From Deltaproteobacteria bacterium RIFCSPHIGHO2_02_FULL_43_33 (GTDB lineage Bacteria > Desulfobacterota > GWC2-55-46 > UBA9637), in assembly GCA_001798165.1 (NCBI GenBank), contig MGRL01000118.1:1-53837 (forward strand): a stretch of 53,837 bases of DNA, given 5' to 3'. The first letter of the stretch is position 1; each line of letters begins with the position of its first letter. This document shows positions 31,069 through 40,156 of the stretch, in pieces. The notes under the pieces were generated by a model, which had not been told where the DNA came from, ran no database searches, and was given only the letters and a program-made list of their open reading frames with translations. Position numbers and translations under genes: made by a program.

Positions 31069-32259
31069 TTGACCTCATTTAAAGATATAAGAAAAATCCT
31101 TGTCATAAAACTTCGTCATATCGGCGATGTCCTCTTAACCATACCTGCCATAAGGGCAGTCAAAGATACCTTCCCCAATGCCGGCATAACAGTTGTTGTG
31201 AATTCAGGGACAGAGGCTGCGATTGAGGGGAATCCCCTTATTAACGAGATATTTGCGCTGGATAGGTCTATATTCAAACAATCTCTTTTTAAAAGGGTCG
31301 GATACGAGATTTCTTTTGTAAAGAAATTGAGGGGCGGACATTTTGATATGGCAATTGATTTAACAGGTGGCGACAGACCGGCATTATATTCTTTTCTCAG
31401 CGGCGCAAGATATAGAATAGGATATGATGCGACGGACGGCTTTGCAGGCAAGAGATTCTTATATACACGCAGATTCAAGGTTAATAGAGAAAACCATACT
31501 GTCATTCAAAATTTGGAACTTTTAAGCAAGGCCGGCATAGGAACGGGAGACCACAAGGGTCTCCCCTACGACTGTAGGGGCGGGGCTTGTCCCCGCCCGA
31601 CTTTAACCATTGATTTTTATATCCCAGAGGAAGACGAAAAATGGCTGAGCGCTGATTTGAAGGAAAAGGGCGTAAAAAGGGATGATGTTATTGTCCATAT
31701 CCATCCTACCTCCCGCTGGCTTTTTAAATGCTGGCGAGACGAGGCTATGGCTGATGTGATAGACCGCATTCAAGAACAGTACGGCGCAAAGGTTGTTGTT
31801 ACCTGCAGCCCTGATAAAAGAGAGATGGATAAGGCAAACAGGATTATTGAACTTGCCGAAAATAAACCAATTTCATTTATAGGTGATATAAGCCTCAAAA
31901 AACTCGGCGCTATTTCAAAAAGGGCAAAACTCTTTTTTGGTGTAGATTCAGCGCCTATGCATATAGCCGCTGCTGTTAATACGCCTGTGGTGGCGCTCTT
32001 CGGCCCGTCAGGCGCATTCCACTGGGGGCCGTGGGACAATGACTACAAGAGGCAAGGGGCAAGGGGCAAGGGGCAAGAAGAACCTTATAAAAAGCAAAAT
32101 GGCGTTCAGACCTTTGGAAAGCATACGGTAATTCAGAGGGAGTGGGACTGCATCCCCTGCGGCGAGGATGGATGTTATGGAAGCAAGATAAGCGACTGTC
32201 TTTATGACATTAGTGTTGATGAGATAATGGACATCATAGGAATGTATTTCAAGAACTAA
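31069..32259 (+). CDS. GT9 heptosyltransferase (WaaQ-like), TTG start
   Basis: ILVIKLRHIGDVLLTIPAIRAVKDTFP; GVDSAPMHIAAAVNTPVVALFGPSGAFHWGPW. Confidence 0.9.
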   Translation: MTSFKDIRKILVIKLRHIGDVLLTIPAIRAVKDTFPNAGITVVVNSGTEAAIEGNPLINEIFALDRSIFKQSLFKRVGYEISFVKKLRGGHFDMAIDLTGGDRPALYSFLSGARYRIGYDATDGFAGKRFLYTRRFKVNRENHTVIQNLELLSKAGIGTGDHKGLPYDCRGGACPRPTLTIDFYIPEEDEKWLSADLKEKGVKRDDVIVHIHPTSRWLFKCWRDEAMADVIDRIQEQYGAKVVVTCSPDKREMDKANRIIELAENKPISFIGDISLKKLGAISKRAKLFFGVDSAPMHIAAAVNTPVVALFGPSGAFHWGPWDNDYKRQGARGKGQEEPYKKQNGVQTFGKHTVIQREWDCIPCGEDGCYGSKISDCLYDISVDEIMDIIGMYFKN

Positions 32260-32260
32260 C

Positions 32261-33364
32261 ATGGCATTTACCATACTACACACAGAATCATCAAAAGGAT
32301 GGGGAGGACAGGAAAACAGAACCCTTAAAGAATCCATTGGTTTGAAAAAAATGGGCGCAAGGGTTATCATTGCATGTCAGCCTGACAGCAAACTGGCAAA
32401 GGTTGGGGCTGAGAATGGCATAGAGATAAGAACAGTAAGGATGGAAAGCAGCATTTCACCATCTGCCATTTTCTCCCTCTTAAAGATTATAAAGCAAGAA
32501 AACGTTAATATCGTTTGTACCCACAGCGGCAAAGACAGCATGCTTGGGGCAATTGCAGGAAGGCTTTCAAGTAAAAAGCCGAAGATTGTCAGAACAAGAC
32601 ATCTTGCGCTGTCGATAACATCTAAAATTACATATTCCATTTTCCCGCACAAGGTTGTGACAGTCAGCGAGTATGTTGGAAAATATCTTATTGAAGAAAA
32701 AGGCATAGCAGCAGGCAAGGTGTTCAGCATTCCAACAGGTGTTGATTTGGAAGTCTTCAACCCGGATGTTGTAAAAGCTGTTTCAAGGGAAGAACTGGGC
32801 ATATCACCAGATGCTGTCATTGTAGGAACAATAGCCATCTTAAGGCGGAAAAAAGGACACCATACGCTGCTTGACGCAATACCGTCGGTGCTAAAGGAAT
32901 TTCCTGATACTGTTTTTCTCTTTGTTGGTGATGGCCCGCAGAAAGAAAATATAGAAAAAAAGATTTCAGAATTTGGAATAGCTGAAAATGTCAAACTTCT
33001 TGGATTAAGAAAGGACATACCGGAGATATTAAAAACAACAGATTTGTTCGTTTTGCCTACATTGCAAGAGGCATTGGGTACGTCATTTCTTGAGGCAATG
33101 GCAATGAAAAAGCCTGTGATAGGGACGAATGTTGGAGGTGTCCCTGAGGTGGTTAATAACGGCATCGCAGGGATACTTGTAGAACCTGAAAAGCCTGTTG
33201 TCCTGGCAGAGGCAGTAATAGCCCTTCTAAAGGACAAAGAAAAGATGAGAAGAATGGGCGAGGAAGGAAGAAGAATAGTTGAAAAGAAATACAGCGTTGA
33301 TGTGATGGCAAAGCGGTTGTATGAGTTTTATAGTTCATTGCTTGTTGTTGCCGTTAAACAATAA
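32261..33364 (+). CDS. GT4 glycosyltransferase
   Basis: SKGWGGQENRTL…VPTGVDLEVFNP (as IPTGVDLEVFNP)…LPTLQEALGTSFLEAMAMKKPVIGTNVGGVPEVV. Confidence 0.93.
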   Translation: MAFTILHTESSKGWGGQENRTLKESIGLKKMGARVIIACQPDSKLAKVGAENGIEIRTVRMESSISPSAIFSLLKIIKQENVNIVCTHSGKDSMLGAIAGRLSSKKPKIVRTRHLALSITSKITYSIFPHKVVTVSEYVGKYLIEEKGIAAGKVFSIPTGVDLEVFNPDVVKAVSREELGISPDAVIVGTIAILRRKKGHHTLLDAIPSVLKEFPDTVFLFVGDGPQKENIEKKISEFGIAENVKLLGLRKDIPEILKTTDLFVLPTLQEALGTSFLEAMAMKKPVIGTNVGGVPEVVNNGIAGILVEPEKPVVLAEAVIALLKDKEKMRRMGEEGRRIVEKKYSVDVMAKRLYEFYSSLLVVAVKQ

Positions 33365-33377
33365 ATCAAACATCCAA

Positions 33378-33453
33378 GGAGTTGGAGGTCAGAGGATTGA
33401 GGATAGAGGCTGTTGCCTCATACCTCATGCCTCAATCCTCAAGCATTATGAGG
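33378..33453. repeat. Two-armed heptad array upstream of the polysaccharide deacetylase
   Basis: GAGGTCA GAGGATT GAGGATA GAGGCTG … CCTCATA CCTCATG CCTCAAT CCTCAAG. Confidence 0.88.
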
Positions 33454-34275
33454 TCCGCCCCTGTTTTTATGTATCACCATGTAAATCAGAATAAGGGCGA
33501 TATGGTTACAGTAAGCCCCGATGTATTTGAAGCACAGATGCGGTTTTTGAAAGAGGCAGGGTATAGAACATTGAACGCTGATGAGTTGGTTGCCTTTGCC
33601 GGTGGGAACCTTGCAATAAAAGAAAAAGCTGTAGCCATTACATTTGACGACGGTTATCTTGATAATTATGTTTATGCCTTTCCTATTTTAAAAAAGTATA
33701 ACATTAAGGCAATAATCTTCTTGGTTGTTGATTGGGTGGAAGAGGCGTCAAACAGAGTCAGGAGCCAGAAGCCTGCCCCCGAATGTATCTATCGGGGGTC
33801 GGGAGTCAGGAGTAATACAATACCGATTCCGTCTCACCATGAAGGCAAAAATATGATAGCAAGAGGCCATACCCATAAAGTTATTATGAACTGGGATATG
33901 ATAAAGGAGATGCAGAAAAGCGGCTTAATAGAATTTTATTCTCATACCATGAGCCACAGGAAGTGTGCTGAATTGTCAGGTGATGAACTGATAAAAGAAC
34001 TTAAAGATTCAAAAAGAATTATAGAGGAAAACCTGAATACACCGTGTCCGTATCTCTGCTGGCCAAAAGGGTCGCATAAAGAAGATTCTATTGAAGCGGC
34101 GAAAGAGGCAGGGTATAAGGCATTGTTTACAACAAAGAGGGGCATAGTTAAAAAAGGCTCTGATAGGTTTTCTATAGAGCGGATTGTTGTGAAAAATAAT
34201 ATTGGCTGGTTTAAAAACAGAGTGCGGATTTATACGAGTCCGCTGCTTTCAAAAATATATCTTGCAATAAGATGA
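33448..34275 (+). CDS. Polysaccharide deacetylase (NodB domain); ATG 33448 preferred
   Basis: VAITFDDGYLDNYVYAFPILKKYNIKAIIFLV; FYSHTMSHRKCAELS. Confidence 0.88.
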   Translation: MRSAPVFMYHHVNQNKGDMVTVSPDVFEAQMRFLKEAGYRTLNADELVAFAGGNLAIKEKAVAITFDDGYLDNYVYAFPILKKYNIKAIIFLVVDWVEEASNRVRSQKPAPECIYRGSGVRSNTIPIPSHHEGKNMIARGHTHKVIMNWDMIKEMQKSGLIEFYSHTMSHRKCAELSGDELIKELKDSKRIIEENLNTPCPYLCWPKGSHKEDSIEAAKEAGYKALFTTKRGIVKKGSDRFSIERIVVKNNIGWFKNRVRIYTSPLLSKIYLAIR

Positions 34276-34319
34276 AAAATCTATCACCCGCCCGTAAAGC
34301 ATCCATTTAGGATGTTTTA

Positions 34320-34386
34320 CTCCCCTCCCGTCAAGGGAGGTGGAGTTCCCTCTCCCCTTGCGGGAGAGGGTTAGGGTGAGGGGTGT
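34320..34386. repeat. CCCTCTCCC-type inverted repeat element
   Basis: CCCTCCCGTCAAGGGAGG…CCCTCTCCCCTTGCGGGAGAGGGTTAGGGTGAGGGG. Confidence 0.85.
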
Positions 34387-34400
34387 ACTCGGAGTGAAGG

Positions 34401-35525
34401 ATGAGACTAAATCCTTTGGACGGCATTCTTTATTTGTCAATGAAGATGGTCAAGGCATTTGACAGGCGCGACACTGATTTGAAATATTTTGACCCTGATA
34501 AAGTTAAAAGCATCCTCGTTGTTTCATCAACAGCTATAGGTGATACCCTTCTTTCAACACCTGCAATAAAGGCTGTGAGAGAGCGCTATCCGGATGCAAA
34601 GATTATTGCCCATTTTAATAAATCAAATATAGAGATGTTTGAGAATAATCCTCATATAGATGGGGTAATTTCATATTATGGCGGCTATAAAAGGTTTTTT
34701 ACAACTATACGAGAGCTCCGTAAGCATAAATTTGACCTTGTACTCATATTTCACGGCAATGAGCCGCAGGCAACGCCGATGGCATATTTTTCAGGCGCAA
34801 ATTTTATTGTGAAGCTGCCGAATACGAGTAAATATGGGTTTCTTCTGTCCAACACCACTTCCCACCTCCACCCTCCCACCTCCGACTTGCAACATGGTAT
34901 AGAACAACGATTGAAGGTTGCGGCTGTTGTTGGTTGTAATAGCAAAGATAAGAGGATGGTTTTACCTATTGAGAAAAAAGATGAAGACGCTATAATAAAG
35001 TTTCTTGTGAGTGAAGGTATAAAGGATAATATGCTGGTGGGATTCCAGGTTGGAGCGTCTACAGTAAGCAGGATGTGGTTTGCTGACAGGTTTGTAGAGC
35101 TTGGAAAGAGGCTTATTTCAGCATACCCCGATATTAGAGTTGTCATTACTGGTTCCCCTTCAGAGAGAGAGCATTGTAGTAAGATTGCAGAAAATATTGG
35201 CAGAGGGGCTGTTGTTTCTGCTGGAAGGTTTCCCTTAAGACAGGTGCCTGCCCTTATTAAACAGTTCAAGGTTTTAGTAACCGGTGATACCGGAATCATG
35301 CATATTGCTATTGCAGTTGGAACATCTGTTGTTGCGCTCTATGCTGTTGCGGACTTCCGAAGGACGGGGCCTTATTATGATTTGGAAAAGCACAGGGTTA
35401 TCCAAAAATGGAAGACCTGTGCCCCATGCGTTAGTAAAAAGTGTGCGTATCAGAAGTGCATGGAAAATATAAACGTTGATGAGGTGTTTAATGCCGTTAC
35501 GGATATTATTGGAGTAAGAACATGA
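34401..35525 (+). CDS. GT9 heptosyltransferase family protein
   Basis: ILVVSSTAIGDTLLSTPAIKAVRERYP; TGDTGIMHIAIAVGTSVVALY; CAPCVSKKCAYQKC. Confidence 0.9.
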   Translation: MRLNPLDGILYLSMKMVKAFDRRDTDLKYFDPDKVKSILVVSSTAIGDTLLSTPAIKAVRERYPDAKIIAHFNKSNIEMFENNPHIDGVISYYGGYKRFFTTIRELRKHKFDLVLIFHGNEPQATPMAYFSGANFIVKLPNTSKYGFLLSNTTSHLHPPTSDLQHGIEQRLKVAAVVGCNSKDKRMVLPIEKKDEDAIIKFLVSEGIKDNMLVGFQVGASTVSRMWFADRFVELGKRLISAYPDIRVVITGSPSEREHCSKIAENIGRGAVVSAGRFPLRQVPALIKQFKVLVTGDTGIMHIAIAVGTSVVALYAVADFRRTGPYYDLEKHRVIQKWKTCAPCVSKKCAYQKCMENINVDEVFNAVTDIIGVRT

Positions 35526-36676
35526 AAAAGCTCGGTATTGTTTGGGATAATAAGGTCAACAGGTGGGTGCTCCAGCGGTTTGAGCCATTGAAAAATGATA
35601 TTGATATTACAGTCTTTGTAGGGGAAAGGAATGATTACGATGTAAGACCTGTAGATTTAAATATAAAACAGTTAACTCATATTGAGGAAGCCTCGCTTGC
35701 CATACAAAAACCTTCAATAGTATATAAACGCATCTTAAAAGCCCCTTACAAGAGGATGGATTTTTACTATTTTTCCTTGCAAAAATATCTGAAAGGAGTT
35801 GATGCGGTCTACTCCTGCGATATAACCCGTTCTGCGTATACTCTGGCCAGCTTAAAGGATGAGCTTGGTTTTAAGTTACTGCTTTCATGGTGGGAGAATA
35901 TACCATACAGGGCAGTCTTTGATGAAAAGACCAGTTATCATAAAAAGCTCATTATGGAAAAGGTGGATATGTTTCTCCCTTTCACAGAAACGGCAAGAAA
36001 GATTTTGCTATTGGAAGGAGTGCCTGAAGAGAAGGTGGAGGTTGTGTACCCAGGGGTTGATTTGGAGAGGTTCAAGCCTGGCCCTAAACCAGAAGATTTG
36101 CTTACTCAGAATAATATTCCACAAAACTCATTTGTCATTTTATATGTCGGCAAACTTGTTTCATGGAAAGGCGTGCATAATCTTGTCTATACTGCCAGGG
36201 TTTTAAAAGAAAAAGGAGTCAAAGATTTTGTTGTGGCTGTTGCAGGGAAAGGCGCTCAAAAAGAGAATATGGCGAGGTTGATAAGGGAGACGAATACAGA
36301 AAGTCATTTTAGGTTTTTAGATTTTGTTTCTTATGATGAAATGCCTGATGTCCACAGAATGGCCGATGTCTTTGTGCTTCCGAGCTATCCTACAATGACA
36401 TGGCAGGAGCAGTTTGGAATGGTGCTTATAGAAGCAATGGCCTGCGGCAAGCCTGTGATTTCTACAAATTCAGGTTCAATCCCTGAAGTGATAGGAGATG
36501 CCGGGATTTTAATATCCCCTGGCAATTTTTTCCAATTGGCAGAAATTATACTTAACCTCATGAGCAATAGAGGATTTGCATTGGAAGTTGGAAATAGAGG
36601 CAGGCAAAGAGTGGAAACATATTTTGATGCGCAAAAGAATGCAATGAAATTTTATGAGGTGGTAAAAGCGCTTTAA
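35522..36676 (+). CDS. GT4 glycosyltransferase
   Basis: VYPGVDLERFKPGP; YVGKLVSWKGVHNL; QFGMVLIEAMACGKPVISTNSGSIPEVI. Confidence 0.92.
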   Translation: MKKLGIVWDNKVNRWVLQRFEPLKNDIDITVFVGERNDYDVRPVDLNIKQLTHIEEASLAIQKPSIVYKRILKAPYKRMDFYYFSLQKYLKGVDAVYSCDITRSAYTLASLKDELGFKLLLSWWENIPYRAVFDEKTSYHKKLIMEKVDMFLPFTETARKILLLEGVPEEKVEVVYPGVDLERFKPGPKPEDLLTQNNIPQNSFVILYVGKLVSWKGVHNLVYTARVLKEKGVKDFVVAVAGKGAQKENMARLIRETNTESHFRFLDFVSYDEMPDVHRMADVFVLPSYPTMTWQEQFGMVLIEAMACGKPVISTNSGSIPEVIGDAGILISPGNFFQLAEIILNLMSNRGFALEVGNRGRQRVETYFDAQKNAMKFYEVVKAL

Positions 36677-36679
36677 CCA

Positions 36680-36758
36680 CCCTCCCCTTAATCCCCTCCC
36701 GTCAAGGGAGGGGAAGTTCCCTCTCCCCTTGCGGGAGAGGGTCGGGGTGAGGGGGATT
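36680..36758. repeat. CCCTCTCCC-type inverted repeat element
   Basis: CCCTCCCGTCAAGGGAGGGGAAGTTCCCTCTCCCCTTGCGGGAGAGGGTCGGGGTGAGGG, near-identical to 34320..34386. Confidence 0.88.
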
Positions 36759-36768
36759 TTTATAACTT

Positions 36769-37746
36769 ATGCACATTGTCCACTATTATCCAAAAAAGCT
36801 TCCTGTTAAGGAATACGGCGGCATTGAAAGGGCCATTGTTTGGCTCATTAAAGGTCTCAAAGAATTTGGCCACACGGTAACCTTTATCGGGCCTGAAGGT
36901 TCAGCAATTCCTCATTGCGTAAATATCTGCGGCCCTTTTGACGGCATAGATATACCTTCTCCTCAAATGCTAAAAAAACTGTTGCCTCGCGATGCTGATA
37001 TAGTTCACTTTCACAGTGATGATAAATTTGATGGGAACTATGGTATTCCTGCAATTGTAACTGTTTATGGGTGTCGAGATAATATACATGGATTAGGCAG
37101 AAATTATTGTTTTATTTCCGATGCCCAGAGGCAATACTGGGGCTATTTTCAAAAGCCATTTATCCATATTGGGCTTGACCCTGGTGAATATATCTACAGA
37201 GAAGACAAAGACGACTACTTTCTCTTTCTTTCCCGTGTGGATTGGAAGGTTAAAGGCGTTGACTGGGCTGTAAAGGTTGCAGAAAAGACAGGCGTCAGAC
37301 TTATAATAGCAGGAAATGTTCATAGGAGGTCGTTTGTCAGCAGCTATTTCAGGGGTTATCTCAAGAAAAAACTTTCGGATAAAATTACCTATATCGGGCC
37401 GGTTGGAGGAGAATTAAAGGCAATGCTTCTTGCAAAGGCAAGGGCGTTGATATTCCCAACTCAATGGTGCGAGGCATTCGGTATTGTTACCATAGAGGCG
37501 CTGACAAGCGGAACACCGGTCATTACAACGCATAACGGTGCGATGCCTGAGATTATAGAGAACGGAAAGCATGGTTTTTTGTGCAAGGATGTTGACGAGA
37601 TGGCGGAGGCTGTAAAAAAAGTTGACAGCATTAAGCCGCAAGATTGTTTAAAACGGATTGACGAAAAATTTAATTATAAGAAGATGGCGGAAGAATATGC
37701 GAAATTATATCAATCTGTCTTGAAGAGTGGGAATAGGCTTATATGA
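36769..37746 (+). CDS. GT4 glycosyltransferase
   Basis: KEYGGIERAIVWLIKGLKEFGH; FPTQWCEAFGIVTIEALTSGTPVITTHNGAMPEII. Confidence 0.92.
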   Translation: MHIVHYYPKKLPVKEYGGIERAIVWLIKGLKEFGHTVTFIGPEGSAIPHCVNICGPFDGIDIPSPQMLKKLLPRDADIVHFHSDDKFDGNYGIPAIVTVYGCRDNIHGLGRNYCFISDAQRQYWGYFQKPFIHIGLDPGEYIYREDKDDYFLFLSRVDWKVKGVDWAVKVAEKTGVRLIIAGNVHRRSFVSSYFRGYLKKKLSDKITYIGPVGGELKAMLLAKARALIFPTQWCEAFGIVTIEALTSGTPVITTHNGAMPEIIENGKHGFLCKDVDEMAEAVKKVDSIKPQDCLKRIDEKFNYKKMAEEYAKLYQSVLKSGNRLI

Positions 37747-38852
37747 AAATTCTTGTTATAGGCTCTCCCAAGAGAGACTTTCATATCGGGTTTGACATGC
37801 TTGTTTTGGGTCTTAGCAGGGCAGGTATAGCCTTTGACCATTATCCAAATATTCTTACCCAGAGCTACGGACATACAGGAACTTATCAGCTCAAGTTTGA
37901 CGATGCAGACATTTCATATCCTGAATATTGCGCTATTGTAAATAATTTAAAGAAGAAAAATTACGATTTAATTATAACCATGGTCTGCCGTGTAGATTAT
38001 AATAGAGGGAAACACGGATATCTGTCAAAAATATCACGGAAGTTTAAATACTCTCTCGCATCTAATAAATACAAGATGGGCGGCACGTTGGTTGTTGACT
38101 GGCTCAAGCAGGGCATGGAGCTGCCGCCAATCATTGTGCTTGACGACCTTGACGAGCCGTTTATCCACCCTGTTGATTATGACCTCCTCTTAAACTGTGC
38201 ACTTTATTTTAAAAGGGAATTGCCTTTTGATAGGTTTCTATGTTTTAGATTGTTTGATTCAAGACTGAGCAAGAATCAGTTAATGCCTCTGGCTGAAAAA
38301 CTAAGGCCGCTATGGACTTCGTATGATTTGAACTCAATTGCCGCATTTACAAACCTTGAGGCGTTTAAGCCATACAGCGAGCGGTATATAGATATTACAT
38401 TTCTCGGCAATACTCATTCCAGTTATAACCGTCAAAAACTATTGCCATTGCTTGACAGATTAGAGGCAAAATATAATGTAATAACTCCCAGGAGCGGCAG
38501 GCGCAGCAAACCGGAATTTTATGAATTGCTGAAACGTTCTAAAATATGCGTAAGTCCTGACGGCAGAGGATGGGATACGCCAAAGCATTATGAACTGCCT
38601 CTTTGCGGCGGGCTTTTGTTTCTTACCAGACCTACGATTGAGCTTGGAATAGGTTTCAAAGACGGCGAGAACTGTGTTTTTGTGGATAACCTTTTCAGAG
38701 ATTTTGAAGAACGCGCAGGATATTATCTGTCAAATCCAGCTTTGAGCGCTACTATTGCCAGGAACGGATACGAGTTTGCCGGAAAATATTTAAATAATAT
38801 AAAGCTGGCAGAATATGTCCTTCAAACAACAAAAGAGGCTATTGGAAAATAA
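37743..38852 (+). CDS. CgeB-like glycosyltransferase-family protein (uncertain)
   Basis: ITFLGNTHSSYNRQKLLPLL; SKICVSPDGRGWDTPKHYELPLCGGLLF. Confidence 0.6.
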   Translation: MKILVIGSPKRDFHIGFDMLVLGLSRAGIAFDHYPNILTQSYGHTGTYQLKFDDADISYPEYCAIVNNLKKKNYDLIITMVCRVDYNRGKHGYLSKISRKFKYSLASNKYKMGGTLVVDWLKQGMELPPIIVLDDLDEPFIHPVDYDLLLNCALYFKRELPFDRFLCFRLFDSRLSKNQLMPLAEKLRPLWTSYDLNSIAAFTNLEAFKPYSERYIDITFLGNTHSSYNRQKLLPLLDRLEAKYNVITPRSGRRSKPEFYELLKRSKICVSPDGRGWDTPKHYELPLCGGLLFLTRPTIELGIGFKDGENCVFVDNLFRDFEERAGYYLSNPALSATIARNGYEFAGKYLNNIKLAEYVLQTTKEAIGK

Positions 38853-40156
38853 TGCCGGCTAAACGAGTTCTCATTTTAGATACAGGCAAAGAATGGGGTG
38901 GCGGGACCAACAGCCTCCTTGAACTTCTAAAAAGGTTTGTCCCCGAAGGCAGTAATCGGGGAATTGATACAAGCAAATATCATTTTACAGCCTTATTTTA
39001 TAACAACTATAAAAAGGGGAATGAGTCGGACATAAAGACGGAGATTGAGAAACTTGGGATAGATTTTTTTATTTTGGAACAACAGGGGCAATCTTTTTTG
39101 TCAAAGATGCTCAAAGAGATCATCAGGGTTCTATTCTTTTTCGGCAGAAGGCTTAAAAAATATTTCATATTCTTGATTGACTATAAATTCAGAATTGAGC
39201 CGAATGCGGTAAAGATAGCTGAGATTTTAAAGAGTCAAAACGTGAACATGCTTTATATGAACAATCAACCCTCGTCAAACCTTGAAGGCATTATAGCGGG
39301 AATGGCATTGAACCTGCCGTGCATTCAGCACTCAAGGGTAGATGTAAGATTGAATAAGGTTGAAGCGGATGCGGTAAATAATTGCATTTCAAAGGTGATA
39401 TGCGTATCAAACGGCGTCAGGGATAGCCTTGTAAGCAGCGGGGTTTTGCCTGAAAAATGTATTGTTGTTTACAACGGCATTGACCCTGATATGAAACCCA
39501 TCACTTCTGCTTCAGCAATCAAAAGGATGTATGGTATAAATGACAATGAGATTTTAATAGGCACGGTTGGTTCTCTTATAAAGAGGAAGAGGATAAATGA
39601 TTTGATTAAGGCATTGGATAAAATGCAGACGCAAGAGGGTAGCGTTGCCCTTTATGGGCAACGGAAATCATTGGGGATAAACCCCAACGTTACAACTAAA
39701 ATGGGGCAAGGGGGGATCAAGTGTATGATTGTCGGCGACGGTACTGAAAAAGAAAATCTCCAGAGAGAGGTTTTAAGAATGGGATTGCAGGACAGGGTTA
39801 TTTTTACAGGTTTTCAAACTGATGCAATTTCATACGTTAATGCCATGGACATATTTGTGCTGCCGTCTGAAAATGAGGGTCTGCCGAGGGTTATACTTGA
39901 GGCAATGCTTATGGCAAAGCCTGTGGTCGCATATAATGTAACCGGCCCTTCAGAGCTTGTTGTTGACGGTGAAACCGGATTTTTGGTTTCAGTAAAGGAG
40001 ACTGATATGTTTGCAAATGCCCTATCGAAACTTGTGGCTTCGGATAATTTGAGAAGAGGAATGGGTGAAAAGGGTAGAATGAGGGTGATAGAAAGGTTTG
40101 CAATTGATAAATATGTAAATGGCGTTAGTAATATATTTGAAGAGGTTTTAGGATAA
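38852..40156 (+). CDS. GT4 glycosyltransferase with repeat-derived insertions
   Basis: VVYNGIDPDMKP; GTVGSLIKRKRINDLIKAL; LPSENEGLPRVILEAMLMAKPVVAYNVTGPSELV. Confidence 0.92.
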   Translation: MPAKRVLILDTGKEWGGGTNSLLELLKRFVPEGSNRGIDTSKYHFTALFYNNYKKGNESDIKTEIEKLGIDFFILEQQGQSFLSKMLKEIIRVLFFFGRRLKKYFIFLIDYKFRIEPNAVKIAEILKSQNVNMLYMNNQPSSNLEGIIAGMALNLPCIQHSRVDVRLNKVEADAVNNCISKVICVSNGVRDSLVSSGVLPEKCIVVYNGIDPDMKPITSASAIKRMYGINDNEILIGTVGSLIKRKRINDLIKALDKMQTQEGSVALYGQRKSLGINPNVTTKMGQGGIKCMIVGDGTEKENLQREVLRMGLQDRVIFTGFQTDAISYVNAMDIFVLPSENEGLPRVILEAMLMAKPVVAYNVTGPSELVVDGETGFLVSVKETDMFANALSKLVASDNLRRGMGEKGRMRVIERFAIDKYVNGVSNIFEEVLG

